From Acanthochlamys bracteata (lineage: Eukaryota; Streptophyta; Magnoliopsida; Pandanales; Velloziaceae), in the NCBI GenBank assembly GCA_019914995.1, contig CM034140.1, positions 496,001 to 560,000 on the forward strand: DNA of 64,000 nucleotides. Direction: 5' to 3'. Below are positions 27,951 to 41,091 of the stretch, one piece after another. How positions within the stretch are numbered: the first letter of the stretch is position 1; every line of letters begins with the position of its first letter. Below the pieces are notes generated by a model that was not told the DNA's origin, searched no databases, and worked only from the letters and a program-made list of their open reading frames with translations. The translations under genes were made by a program, and so were the position numbers.

Positions 27951-29453
27951 CTACGCGCGGGAATTGAAAATTTTCCAGACAAAAGAAAAGGTTTTCGGAG
28001 TGACTATTTATAGAGGAACCCGTGTTTTTGGGGGTGGGGCCGTGGGGGGCTTTTAAATATTTGAAACTCAATGCAAGTGCAAATTCGTAAAAGTGCGTAA
28101 GAACTATCTTTGAATACATAATTAAAAAATAAAAGTAAGGAAATAAATAAAAATAATAATAAGATTACATATAAAACAATAACTATTTAATTTTTTAATA
28201 GTTAAATATATAGTAAAAATAACAATTTACAATATTTCAAATAAATAGATAAATAAGTAAATAACAAAGTAATTTTTTTTAAAAAAATCAAATGTTTTTT
28301 ACTTATATTAATCTAATTTTTTATAAATTTAAATTATTTTATTATTATAATTTATATTAACATTATTAATATAGATTTTATGTTAATTTTTATATTAAAT
28401 TCATTTTAGATTAATGTTAGATATAATTTAACAAAATTAAATAAATTTTTAATTAATATTTTGATTATATAAATTATTTTAGTTTCACTATCAATTTAAA
28501 ATTAATTAAAATTAATAAATATAAAATTATAAATTATTATAATTAAAATAAATATTAAATTAATTTTAACAAAAAAATAAAAAAATACTTTTCTCTTTAT
28601 CACTATGCGTATTCATCAAATTAGTAGATACGCATTTACCTACTATTTGTGAGGAAGGAAAAAAAACTGCTCCTCTTCCCTCCCCTTAATAAACCGCTAT
28701 CAACCGCGTGGAAAAGTCTCACCTTTATCTTCACTCCCCACCGCTGCCTATTATCCAAACAAACCCGGTAACAACTGTTTTCAGAAAAGAATTACCATCC
28801 AGGGAAACACAGACCTCATGATGAACCGGCAGTAAATTGGTCAGAGAGGTACATGAAACAACGTTTTCAATCTCGAATTCTAACATTCCCCAAGAAGATA
28901 GACAGACATCAGGGATCATACGAGTTACTTCATGAACCCGATAACTACAAATTGAAATTTCATTGACATTGAAACTTAAAGTTATACATGTATCAGTAAT
29001 ACAAAATTTTCATTGACATTGGAAAGTAGAATTGTTAACCCTCTTTCCTACGATGATCATCATCAATAGCAACAATTTCGTTGTTGCCACAAACCTGTAA
29101 AGTAGAATGTTCTTAGTTCCAACAACGGACAAAAATGCGGAGCGTTAGTCTCCTTGGCCCTTAGAGCTACCAAATGCCTTATCCATCTTTTCACATATAA
29201 ATTGGCTGTTACAATCTACATACAATGTTATTTCTCTGCCTCCATACTTTATAGTTTCTCCTCGAGTATTTAGAAACTCATGCTTCTGCCGTTGAGCTAT
29301 ACTATCAATCCCTTCCTCTTTCCCCCTTAAACTGGGAAATGGGCATGTTTCTGGTAAACTGCAGTACTATGTAGCAGCCGTTCATAATGCAGAAGGTGTA
29401 GCCGATAGGTACACAAAAGAAATTTTCCCAAAACATATCTACAACCATAAGCG
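27951..29453. other. AT-rich spacer and 3' UTR of the DUF789 gene
   Basis: 28080-28620 is almost pure A/T without a recognisable element. 28630-29453 holds more balanced sequence, presumably the DUF789 3' UTR in its last part. No gene is supported. Confidence 0.45.
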
Positions 29454-32400
29454 TCACCTCCAAACTACACTGTTGTGCGACATAAAGAATTGGAAATCCG
29501 GATGTTCCACCCTTAAAACACAAAGCCATTTCTCAGCTGCCTCTAAGAGTGAGCTGGCAAGCTGTTGCTCATGGGTTCCATTAGATGTCCAGATAGAACC
29601 CTTAAATTTATACAACGCAAGTCCAAAAGAAGGTAGCCTTAGGTTCTCAGGTGTATCCCTTGAACTGTTCACAGTTCTGAATGCAGATAAATGAAGCGCT
29701 TCAGAGTAGCCATTGCTAGTATCTGTAAGGAATGCAAAGTATAAGGTCTGTAGAAAGTGTACTGCCCATCAATGTGATTAAGATTCTATGTTGTCTACAT
29801 TTGAGGCCAGAATAGAACAGGTTGCAACTGAGGTGTGAACATAATAATAATGCAAGTGCTCCCAACTGCTTACTCTTAGAAGGTGTCGATAGCGTGTGGA
29901 AGGTCAAAAAGCAAGCATCTAGATCCTTCAGCGTCGGTCCAGTTGGTATCCTGTAAATTGGGTACCTGCATACAAGATCAATAAATTAGTCAGTATATCT
30001 ACATTGCCTGCATAGGAAGAGAAACTTAAAAATAAATAAAAATTAAAAAATACCACGCTACAGAAATCCAACAACAAGGAAGTAGGTCACAGCTGTTGTA
30101 AGTCTTCAAATCCGGAAATTTACTTGCAAGACGCGCAATCTGAAATTAAAAGGTACACGGGAATTCACTTTAATGACTTTTTCAAGGCAGAACAATATCA
30201 GAAATTCAAGCTACACGAACCTTGTCTGCTAGTGGTTCCCGTCTATAAGGCGGATCCTTCTCTAGATATTCAAATACCGGAAGGATAGGTGAATTAAGAG
30301 CTTCACATTCGTCACTTAGAAAGCCTTCTTCGCTAACATGAACACCAATTCCAGCCAATCCCCTTCTTTCCCTTGAAAGTCGGTCAACTTCACCTTCACT
30401 GCTTCCATCACTGCTAGTATCCATATAAAGTTTCCTCATCACTTTCCTCACCAAGCCGCCTTCAAGCGGGACAATATAGTTAACGCAGAAATAAAGCACA
30501 AGCTCGAGCCAACAGATTTATAGCATTTCAGTATACATGCTCGTGGTGAATATTTGTAGCTGATTGGATACTCATGTAACCATCTTAAGGTCAATCACTC
30601 AAGAGAAACATGCAGATCTTGCAGCAATCAGCAACAAACTTTTATGTTTCAAACTTCAAAGTTATTCTCTTGTCTTCTACTATGGTTTATCAGACTGATG
30701 AGTCTTCAAACAAATTCTATAGCATTCCAGATTCCAACTGCAATTTTACTGACCAAACTATTGTGCTGAAAGACTATAACCACGAAATCTTCATGACAGC
30801 CGATAACAAAATACTGTGCACTATAAAAGCAAAATTGGAATGGGAAGGGAAGAGGAACAATTTTTGTAAAGAAATGGAACATGATCAAATCTGTAGCAAA
30901 CAATATCCTGGCTGCACAGAATTAAGCCTACTACTATCAGATAACATAAACTACTTCAACAGCTGTCTGATTGTTCATCTACATGTTTAACATCCAATGC
31001 TTTTTAGTTTTTTGAGAAATGCTTAGAAAGCATGCCTAAGTTGCAAGAGAAGTAAATCAGTAACCCAACAGATATAGGTTTTTTTTTTTTTTTTTGAAGG
31101 ACAACCAGATATGGGTTAGATGTCTAAGTCCAACGATCATTCCGAAAATCTGCGACAAACAATTCAAAAAAACTTTTGCAGGATGTCAACCAAAAACTGA
31201 TAGATAATTTTACATTCCCAGGTTGTTTCTTATTTAAAACTGCCACAAGATTGCCTTAGGGAAGTGAGTGTTGAATTGAGATAATCAATACAGCTAGTTT
31301 GGCTATCAAATTGAAAAACTTGACCACAACATAAGCCACGAAATAGCAACTTTGTTTAGTTTCCAAGTTAGCTTGCCTGAATGGCTCCCCAAGTTCCTTT
31401 ATGATGAAAAAGCTTGCACCAGATGAAACACAGTCCTAAATTTTTTCATCAGCAGAATGATGATATTTACATTCCATAAACCCAACAGTATGCCATGCCC
31501 TGATCATACTAGGCAAAGCATGTAGTTTCACCAAAGCCCCTCATAAGCAGCTATGTGCATAAGCCTCACTGATTCCCTCCTCCCAACTACATTCATAGCA
31601 ACTTCAATTGCTCAAGAAAATATCTATTTTAAAGAAGAAAAAAACAAAAGATGACATGTCTAAATATAGCAATTGTTTACTTATCTACTAGAGCAAAATC
31701 AAGACTTGCCTTAAGAAACACCATAAAACTGCAGAGATGAAGGATTCTTTTATGAAGGTGGCGAAAAATTGAGGTAAAAATGCCAACCTCCGTCAGAAGT
31801 TTACAGTTGAGATCTAGGAGTTGAGACCAGGATGGATAGCCTCCCATTCGCGCTCCTCCCTAGAGCTATGAAGAGGGTCCTATTACCTAAACCCGATCCT
31901 ATTCCAGATGTGCAGGCAATGGTTCAGTAAAAGCACAAGAGGAGGACATCCTTAACAGACGATATCGACGAAATAATGGAAAAACCAGTGTTTTTATTTC
32001 ATTTCATTTATCCGGTAAGAAAGGTCATGACTCTTATAGTAATTAGAAATGCCTCTCTAATACTTTTATTATGCCTTGGACTAAACTAAGTAAGCAGTTG
32101 AGAAGTTTAGTCAACTTCACAGTAAACTAGGCAGAGGAGGACTGGGGGAACTACATAAACAACCATCAAAATGCATAAACAGCAGAAAAAACCTTACAAG
32201 TCGACAAAACTAATGCAAAAGCCAGAAACTTCTTTCAACTCTAGCATCCATCAAATAAAAAGTTTCTTGCAACTTGGCTACAGTTTTATTGAACTGTTGA
32301 CCCAATATTAGCCTCAAATCATCAAATATAAGAAAGAAATCATAATGCAATCTACAGATTTAATATATTAATGTTGCAGTACACTAAAAAAATCCAGATA

Positions 32401-33670
32401 TACTGCGTGAATTTTGAGGCTGAAAAAAAAAGAACTCTGAATAAACCATGCAATCGAGTGAATAAATGACAGAAACAAATTCAATAGTGTGCACGATTAT
32501 CTGCACTAACAAATTATACCTTGATCTAGTAGTAGGTCTTGAGGGGTTGACATAGATCTGAATGCCAGACAGATATGGGACGTAATACTGGATGACGGAG
32601 TCAGATCCATTCAGCACAAGAGGCACTCCACAACCATATGCACTCCATTCCTTAAATGACTCCCAAAGATCATCCAAAGTGAAATATAGACATGGCTCCG
32701 CTACATCAGAATTCCTCCAATCTCTCAATCTTGTCTGCATAGACCCGGTACACCAAATGTCATTTACCATAATTTTTTGATAAATGGCAACAGTAACTCC
32801 ATGAAGAGTCTTAATACCGTAGGACCATGTCTCAGTCAGCTAGCCTCGTGTTAATATACAGTCAAAGTTTTCCGTATTCAAACTCAGTTCGCTACTCCTT
32901 CTAAGGTCCTAGAAGCACTATTTTTTCCAATGCATCAAGGGAGATACCTAGAACTTTGGCATTTCAGCTCAATTTAGTAGATGAATTAGCATGTTCATAG
33001 TGATTTCAACAACCTGAGACTACATTCTGTAATGCATAAATAAGATTAACATTTAGCTATTGGATATAATCCAAGTAAAAATTTGCAACGCAAATTAGCA
33101 CACAGTACTTAATTCTTCAGAAATCCAACTAAAGTTCGTACATATAAGACTAAAATGGGTGAGGACAAGCACTCCTCAGCAACTTCACATTCTGCACCTT
33201 AATACTCTCGATCACCAGCATCAGGAACAAAAACAGGATTTTGTTACCTTTCTGCTATACTGTGCAGGTACAACAGGGGCGGTCGACTCCAGAAATCTAT
33301 CAAGGTTGCAAGATGCCGTTTGTACTGGCGGCGGCGACGAACATGTGGACGATACCGAATTCTGTTTAGACGAAGAGGTGGCGGTCGTTGCCGTCGACGA
33401 AACTGAAGCGTCTGATTCAGTTCTACTCTCCGCCTCCTTCGCCACCGCCACTGCCGCAGTAGACACAGAGACTGACCGAGTAGCAGAACTAGAAGAAGCT
33501 TGTTTATGCTTTTGCCGTGAAGGTTTCTGCTGTTGTTGTTGTTGGAGTTGGAACTGGCGTTGTTGTTCCTGAAGGCGTCGAACGGCAGGGGGATTATAGA
33601 AACGGGTCTCAAGAGTAGCGGCAGCGGCAGCAGCGGAGCGAGAAGAAGAAGAAGCACCGCCAATGACCAT
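29454..33670 (-). CDS. DUF789 family protein (possible frameshift)
   Basis: Six exons: 33248-33670, 32520-32734, 30221-30459, 30054-30139, 29874-29965, 29454-29722; about 440 residues if one base is discounted. Start at 33670 ([10 protein letters not shown]). Family marks: FYNPPAVRR and a Gln run, [108 protein letters not shown], and [10 protein letters not shown] near the end. Function is unknown. Exon 3 from the best acceptor begins [10 protein letters not shown], a family motif, but the rest of the exon is open in a neighbouring frame; one extra A in a GAAAC run (30431-30433) would explain it. Downstream acceptors that avoid the break lose the motif. Intron 2 is about 2.1 kb and holds no gene I can see. 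Confidence 0.88.
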
Positions 33671-33800
33671 CTCCGGCGAACTGCGGGGATCGAAATTGAA
33701 ATTAGGGTTTACGGAGAAGAAGGGCAATTGGTAAATTAACGGATTCTCCGAGGTTATGCTGGGGACCTAAGAAATGGTTGTAAAATTAGAAGAGAGATAG

Positions 33801-33834
33801 GTGGTGGTGGTGGTGGTGGTGGTGGCAGTGGTGG
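33801..33834. repeat. (GGT)n microsatellite
   Basis: Eight uninterrupted GTG/GGT triplets and a few imperfect ones, in the presumed 5' leader of the DUF789 gene. Confidence 0.9.
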
Positions 33835-34660
33835 AGAAAAGGAGAGAAGACGATGGTTGTTGTTGTTGTTCGTTTGTTTTGCTGGGGGTTTTGTTTTTGC
33901 CTCTGGTTCTCTTCTCTACCGCTTCGTTTCCCCTTCTATTTTAGGTTCCCTTTATTTAAATGTTTTATTTTTCATAATAATATTTTAAAAAGTAAATAAT
34001 TTTGTTCTTGGTTATATTTACTTTTAGTAACTTTTTTTTCCAATTTTTGCAAAATTTTTTTTTAATGAATTTCAGTTTCTTCCAACATTTTCTTATGAAT
34101 AGGTTTTTGGTTATCTGTTGTTACTAACAAAAGTATATCTACCATTCTCTTTTATTGTTGATAATAATAATAGCAAAAGTAATGTTAAATAATTATTTAA
34201 AATAACTCTTAGTAATTTATTTTAACTAATGTTGTTAATTTATATTGGGAAAAATTGAAAAATGGTCTTAAAGACAGGATTTGATATTTTTTTTTTGGAG
34301 ATAATGAAGTTTCTAAGAATTATCCTGGTCAATATAAGTACAAAATATAATAAGATTACCCAAATTCTAAAGAAATGTGAAAGGAAATAGTGGAATTTGT
34401 TATGTATAGTGTGAGGTTATTTATGCAAGATAAATTAATTCAAGAAGATTAGAGGGCTTGGGCTTCATGGCCGCTTCCGAACTGGTCCCTGTGGATTCCA
34501 TAGAAACGCGCTCCAAACTCCATGCACCAAAACAAACCAAGCCTCATTCTAGATCTATCTCTGAACAGCCACGTGGATAAAGCAATCTAACGGTAAAAAC
34601 AGCTCTCCTGCTTCAGATGTAACCTATAGAATATGCCACGTTGTAACAACTCTAATGGAG

Positions 34661-34870
34661 TATTTGGCGCAGCGTTTTTTACGTCTTTTAATATATTTTT
34701 TATAAATATATAAAATTTATTTAAAAATTTAGAAAATATAAAAAATTTTAGAAAATAAATATTTTTTATTATATATTATTATTTTTTTTAAAAGTAAAAA
34801 AAATAATATTTATATTTTAGAAAGAATAAAAATATTTTTTATTTTAAAAAAGCTTAGCACTTATAAACGA
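34661..34870. repeat. AT-rich MITE-like element, copy 3
   Basis: Begins TATTTGGCGCAGCGTTTTTT; the core (TTTATAAATATATAAAATTT and onward) resembles copies 1 and 4. The right end near 34870 is uncertain. Confidence 0.4.
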
Positions 34871-35580
34871 GAGTGATTGCCAGCTGCACGCGTGACTGAA
34901 TTTTACGAACTTAAAAATATATTTTATATTTTATATTTAAATTAAAGTTGGTTTAAAATAAAATTTAAGTTTTATATGTTAATTTTATTTAAAATTTCGT
35001 ATATCGTAATACTGAATTGAAGTTTTGAAATTTTATAATATATTAAAATATGTAAATTATTTTAGACTCTAATTTTAATAAAAAATATTTAAATTTTGGG
35101 CATTTAAATACGCCCTTGGTGAAGTGGCACCTCTGCACTGAGATATCCGTATTGGGCTGAAATGGTTTCAGGTATAACCAGAACCACTGGCTACAGAAGC
35201 CCAACTTATAAGCAATCCTGTTACAAGAAGAACGAGACGGAATAGAAAGTGTGGATGGCTTTAAGCAGAAATGGCCTCAGTGTCGGTTTTGCATTGCTTG
35301 TAAATTTCTTTCCATTTTAATTTTTACGTTATATTTTTAATAAATATTTAAAATATTTACAAAAAGTTTTTAAAATTAAAATGTATAAAAGAATTTCTAT
35401 GTTGTGAGACTTAATTATTATTTATTATTTTTTTAAATAAAAAAATAAAGTTCATTTAAAAAATATTTTAAAATATTTTTTTTTAAATTATTATTCTAAT
35501 ATGTTATCTCCATTTTATCTAGTGGCTGGACGGACAGACACGAAATTGAACGAGTAAATAGTTCATTCACATCGGGGCTT

Positions 35581-35816
35581 GGAGCGTTCAAGATTATTTA
35601 AAAATTTGTTCATTCTAACGCTTTTTTTTTAATTTTTAATTTTATATTTTTTAACATATATTTTATAAGTATTTAAAAATTTATTTAAAAATTTAAAAGA
35701 TATAAAAAAATCTTACATAAAATTTTTTTATTATATATTTTTATTATTTTTAAAATAAAAATATACTTTTTTAAAAAAAATATTTTATTTAAGAAAAACT
35801 TCCACTCCAAACGCTC
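35581..35816. repeat. AT-rich MITE-like element, copy 4
   Basis: Ends GGAGCGTT and AACGCTCC form a perfect 8-bp inverted repeat around an AT-rich core like that of copies 1 and 3. Confidence 0.5.
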
Positions 35817-36931
35817 CCGTCAACTGCGGCTAAAGTAATTGGGATTTAGATTATTTTTAGGCCCATGAAGCTAGCATGGAGTATGCATACCGGCCCTTAA
35901 AGACTTGTTCAAATTTTCTAAGTAAATTGGAAATTATTGTTATTTTTTATCATGATGTTTGTTCATGATCAGGTAGATCTCCGTAAAGTAATAAAAAAAA
36001 TTTAATTTTTTTCTGGAGTTATTATTATGAGGATCCTAGTAGTGTTTGACAACTCACTCGCAACAAGAACAAAGCAATCCTTCCCTTCCCTTTTTCTTTT
36101 ATATACAATCAATCAAAGTTCTATTCTGAGTTGAGTTGAGTTGTCTAAACAAACCTTCTCTTAAAATCTAAAAGCAGAACATACTTAGATAAGATGATTA
36201 TCACATGCCTACCTTTCTATTCGATTGCTATTGTTAATTAGTAATTTTCTTTATAATGATAACTATTATTTCATTCATGTTTTTATTATGTGAAAAAGTT
36301 TGATAAGTGTTAGATGGAATAAAAAACCTTTCTCTCTTCATGTTTCTTTCTTTGGTTTGCTAACCAGCTGACTCTTTCTCCATGTGCCCTTCTAAAGGAC
36401 AACCCCACACAACACCAAAAGCTTTCTAAGTGCTCACCAGCAACAATATATAATCTCAAAAGCTTATTAGATTATAGATTATAGATTTTACTTTGAATTC
36501 AATTTACTTCTTCTTCTTCATCTAAAGTCTAGCAGACTAGATGTTAACTTTAGGCTGGTTGTTAGAAGCATTACATAATATTGAAAAGCTTCTACTCTTT
36601 ATTAAACTCAATTAACATGAATAAAAATTTCCCCTATTATTTATGTACTTGAATTTGTTCAGCTATCACATATTGTGATTTGGTAGTGTTTCAGATAAAT
36701 GAAAGGTTTTAGGAAATGTTAACCTTTCTCTGTTAAGTAAAGTAATTTACACGATCACACAAGTCCATCACACGTATGCTATGCCTGTCTCTTAAAGTTC
36801 TTGTAGCTTAAAGAGATGTTTCTATGATGGAGTCCATGACCATGAAAGCTACACTTCTGGGTTTTTATTTTATGTTTCTATCTAATAAGTTCGTTTTGCT
36901 CGATTATTCACTTACCAAATTCCTTCACCAA

Positions 36932-37171
36932 CTAGGGGCGTGTTTACCTTGATAAAAAAATTGATGAAATAAATTATTTAAAAATCAATTTAAAAAATTA
37001 AATTAAAAATAAAAATAAAAATATATATTAATATAATATTTATAATAAGTTTTAAAAATAAAATTTAAAAAAAATTATTAAAAAATTTTTTATTTTAATT
37101 TATATATATATTTTATATTGAAAATGAGTGTAAAAAAAAATAAATTTAGAGTGTTGCTAAACACACCCTAG
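36932..37171. mobile_element. Stowaway-like MITE, about 240 bp
   Basis: Inverted ends CTAGGGGCGTGTTTA and TAAACACACCCTAG enclose an AT-rich, non-coding core. A TA dinucleotide flanks GGGG...CCC on both sides, as expected for Tc1/mariner-type (Stowaway) insertion. Confidence 0.6.
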
Positions 37172-37181
37172 ATCATGGAGC

Positions 37182-37360
37182 TATTTGGCGTTGCATTTTT
37201 AGAAAATAGTATTTTAAATTTTTTATTAAATTTAAAATTTATATAGACAATTTAATATAGTAAAATTTTATTATTATTATTTTTAAATAAAAAAATAAAT
37301 TTTATTTTTAAAAATTAAATTAATATTTTTATTTTAAAATTTTACTTTCAAACGCCTCTA
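37182..37360. repeat. AT-rich MITE-like element, copy 5
   Basis: Left end ATTTGGCGTTGCATTTTTAG, right end TTTCAAACGCCTCTA; the GGCGTT/AACGCC ends are inverted. It begins 10 bases after the Stowaway-like element at 36932-37171. Confidence 0.45.
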
Positions 37361-37777
37361 ACCGTCTTCTTTATAAATAAAATAAGCACTTTTTAATTCT
37401 ATACGCTAATGCTAAGAAGTATTGTTTTTAAAAAATTTTAAAAAAAAATTATTAAAAGTTAACTTCTGATTAAAAATAAAAAATTTATTTTGGGTGCACA
37501 TCAGAACTAAAATAAAAAAAGAAAACACTCGAAATGTGTACCATATAGAACCAACATAACGTGTGCCTGTCAAATTTGGTCCCAAAAGAAAAAAAAAACT
37601 GTTAGGGAACGAAACGTCTCGAGTGGAGTGAGTGGAGTATTCCACTCATTCATTATGATCATCATCACAAATTGAGCTCATACGACATTTTTTTTATTTT
37701 GATCATGTTTTTGTTATGGACCTCATTACATAGTAAGAAAACTAGCAACTAATCTTAATGCTCTATAGATTTGTTTA

Positions 37778-37798
37778 TTTTTTTTTTTTTTTTTTTTT
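37778..37798. repeat. Poly-T tract
   Basis: Twenty-one consecutive T in intergenic DNA. Confidence 0.9.
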
Positions 37799-40325
37799 GC
37801 TCTTTAAGAGCTCATATGAAATTATTAATGAAATAGTAGATGATTAATAATAGTTTTTTTTTTTTGTTCACTACGCTTTCGGCCGTAGATTCATAAAAAT
37901 GAGATAAAAAAAATTAAATGTTTTGTGAACCTATTGAGTTCGATAATCTTATTTATATCAGCACCATTTCCCCTCAGTCTTAATTATATAAAAAATTTAA
38001 TCATCATACATATATAGTTATTTATTTGCATATAGCTTTCGGCTACCTATTATTATTATTATTGCAATTATTATTATTATAAAAAAAATTAAGTAATAAT
38101 TATAATTAGTAAAATGACAATATTAAAACTTTTATATGTAAAAAAGAAAAGAGAAAGAAAAAAGCGAAGCTTTTTATTTAACAGGTGGGGTTTTGTTGCC
38201 GGCGAGATTTAATGAAAACTAGACCACGCCGGCAAACTGGGTCCCACTTTTTTTGGTCCCCACTTCTGGTCCCGTCCCGTCCTTCAGTATCGTTTCCGCT
38301 ATCGTTTCTCTTAATAAAGAGCTCAGATTTAAATGTTTCCGAACGTTAGACTAAATTGAATTAAATATTCTTCTACGTATTTGATTAATCAGTGAAATTC
38401 TACCTTTTTCATGTTTTTCTAGATAAATAATTAATTATTATAATACATTATCATGTTTATCGACGACTTATTTCAAATATATAGAATTTTATTTTTTTAT
38501 ATTTTGAGTTTGGTAACAGCACGTTTTTTAATTATTATTACGAACTCTATTTTTATTTTTATATTTAATTATATTTTTTTAAATTTAATTTCTAATTTAA
38601 TTTTAATTATTTTAAATGTAATTCTGAATTTTATTTTTATTGAACTCTATTCTTAAAAATTCAATTTTTTGAAATTCAATAATGTGTATTTAAAATACGC
38701 TCTTAGATCCATTGCCTAAAAAATATGAAAGAATTCGCAGACTCTCCATGAAAATGATTCGAAAAAGTCTTGAGTATGAAAATTGAAAGTTCAATTCAGA
38801 CTTATTTATTATTCTAAAATAATTTAAATGAAAACTTTTTAAATTATTGTTTTAGAAATAAATTCATCAAAAATCTATTTTAAAATTTATTTTTAATAAG
38901 AAAGTAAATTATTAGAGTTAACCAGAGATCCTAACTAAATATTGATCTTATGTTATGACATTGATGTTCCTTCTAATTATGATTTTATTTATTTATTTCT
39001 TGTTTTGAACTTCATTTTTATTTTTTCTGTCCCTACTTTGAATTCCTTACCTTTTGAAACAAGTGATTAAACCAAACCAACCTTCGTAACCACTTTTTAT
39101 TATTTTCTATATAATTAAAAGTTAAAAAAATAACTGAATAGGAGTGTTATTACAATTTCACGATAACGTGTTCGCGATAATTTCCTTCCAATTATAATGC
39201 TTAATTCAGTTGTTTCTATTCCCCTAATTCTAAAGAAAATTAGAATGATTAACCGGAATGATTAATAATAATCCAGATTTGAAAGTTGTTTTGTTCATCG
39301 CTAGCATTATTAAATACCCAAAATTTTTTAAAAAGTAAGTAATAACTTCATGCAATTCTTAAACACGCACGTCCTCATTAATATTAACTAAATTTGACCT
39401 TCACCTTCTATTAATTTCAAATCAGCCGACGTGTTTTCTCTTTCGGAAAATATTTTAACGTTCAGGACGTATTTGCTTAAAATGCAAAGGTAGTTTTTAG
39501 TATTACCATATTACCCTTATTGACTTCATTAGTTTTTTTCTTTTTTCTTATAGTTCTCAATGGCAAACATATTTCTAAACAAAGAGAAAACACCTAAATT
39601 AAATTAGATGAAAAATGAAGAAAAATTAAGTGTGAAATTGGTTAATTAAAGAATTTCTTTGTATATAATTATGTCTATTTTTAAAGGGATGATAAGTATA
39701 TTGAAATTGTACAAGAGTTCTCTGTATTATTTAAATAGAATATAAAATTAAAATATAAAATTTTTTATATATCTGAAATAATGATAATGAAGATTATAAA
39801 AGTACTTGCAAAAAATAAATTATATTAACTTAATGATTATAAGTGGATGTTATAAATCATAATTTAAATCATATTTTATTAAAATTTGGTGCAATTTTCA
39901 AACTTTTTGCAAAAATTGAGTTATATTTGTCATAAAAAATTATAAAAACAAACTAAAATTCTTATTACACATAAATATGACCACAAAATAATGCCAATTT
40001 CCTGCGTTGAGCTGTACCAATTTTCATTAATCCCCTAGAAAATGTACATAAAAAATTATAAACACTTCAATAAACATAGGGGCAAAATTGGAATCCTAAC
40101 AAGGACAAGAAAAAAAACAATCATCCATTTCAAATTCCATACAGCGGCAATTGGTCAATTCAATTACCATCCCTCTAACGGTACACGAATCAAATCACAG
40201 GTATAAAAACAGAAAATAGTTTTTCCAAAAACAGAGGGCTCAAATGAAAACAAAAGCAGGCACTTTGTCCTTCCATCTTCTCTCCGTATATATTTTGTTT
40301 TTGACTTTCCCCCTTGTATTTATAC

Positions 40326-40335
40326 TATATATAAA
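40326..40335 (+). promoter_or_regulatory. TATA box of the kinesin-14 gene
   Basis: TATATATAAA about 765 bases before the start codon implies a leader of roughly 730 bases if unspliced. Confidence 0.5.
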
Positions 40336-40457
40336 TCGATCCATTCATACATTCTCTTTCTTTCGCTTTTTCTTCTTTCCATCATCACCATCACAGGCCA
40401 GAGACCAAAAAAAAACAAAAAAAAGAAAAAGAAAAAAAAGAGAAAAAGCTATAATCA

Positions 40458-40514
40458 ATGCTCTGCTTCTTCTTTCTATACAACAACAATTTTCAATCTC
40501 TTGTTGTTAAATAA
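40458..40514 (+). other. Upstream ORF 1 in kinesin leader
   Basis: An 18-codon ORF beginning MLCFFFLYNNN lies between the predicted TATA box and the kinesin start. A second, 7-codon ORF (MVELTQA) is at 40943-40966. Whether they lie in the mature leader depends on splicing that I cannot see. Confidence 0.3.
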
Positions 40515-40572
40515 AGAAGCTCAGCAGATTCTTCTGCAATCTAGAGAGATAAAGGAACAAAGGAGATATATA

Positions 40573-40593
40573 AGAGAGAGAGAGAGAGAGAGA
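40573..40593 (+). repeat. (GA)n microsatellite in 5' leader
   Basis: About ten AG units in the kinesin leader. GA tracts near plant start sites can bind BBR/BPC factors, which is family knowledge, not shown here. Confidence 0.85.
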
Positions 40594-41091
40594 TTTCTGT
40601 TTCGTTTCTCTCTTTCTTTTTCTCTGTTGTTTGATCGCATTGTCGTTATTCAGATTTGCTCAACTTTTGGTGTTGGTTTGATCTGGTTTTGAGGTTTCCA
40701 AGTAGAAAAAGGAATCGATTCGCATTTCGTGTTATTCCGATTTGGCTGATTTAGAAAATTTGTTGAAGCTTGTCCAGAAGGAGAATATTTTTTGAAGATT
40801 TGTTTCTTCAGGTGTTCAATTTTTCTGGAGAGTTGGGATATCTGGGATTGTGTTATTTTGATCGGTGCTGAGGAGTTTCCTTTTTTGAAGCATTTGTTTG
40901 ATTTCGTACATTCGGTGATCTGGGTGTTGCTGTTTCATTTACATGGTGGAGCTTACCCAGGCTTAATAACAAGATATCTGCTCGATTGCGAGGAATTCAA
41001 GGTGTTTCTTTCCTCGTTCGTAGAGTTTTGAAGCTTATACAGAAGGGGACTCTGTAATTGAGAGTAGTTGGGTGATCTCGGAAGAGTTTCA

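Larger units (their letters stand above)
33960..40320. other. 6.4 kb AT-rich spacer with MITE-like elements
   Basis: No protein gene is supported. The spacer contains the elements listed separately (34661, 35581, 36932, 37182), a T21 tract at 37778-37798 and ATT repeats at 38047-38080. Moderately complex single-copy-like pieces at 34450-34640, 35115-35300 and 36000-36900 carry no recognisable domain. ORFs of 60-80 codons here are low-complexity chance frames. Confidence 0.55.

Noticed and set aside
30610..30990. 126-codon ORF inside intron 2 of the DUF789 gene
   Set aside because: It is on the opposite strand of an intron, is AT-rich and shows no recognisable motif.
34000..40000. CRISPR arrays, rRNA or tRNA genes in the long spacer
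   Set aside because: No regularly spaced repeats and no cloverleaf-like or rRNA sequence was seen; the repetition is low-complexity A/T and MITE ends.
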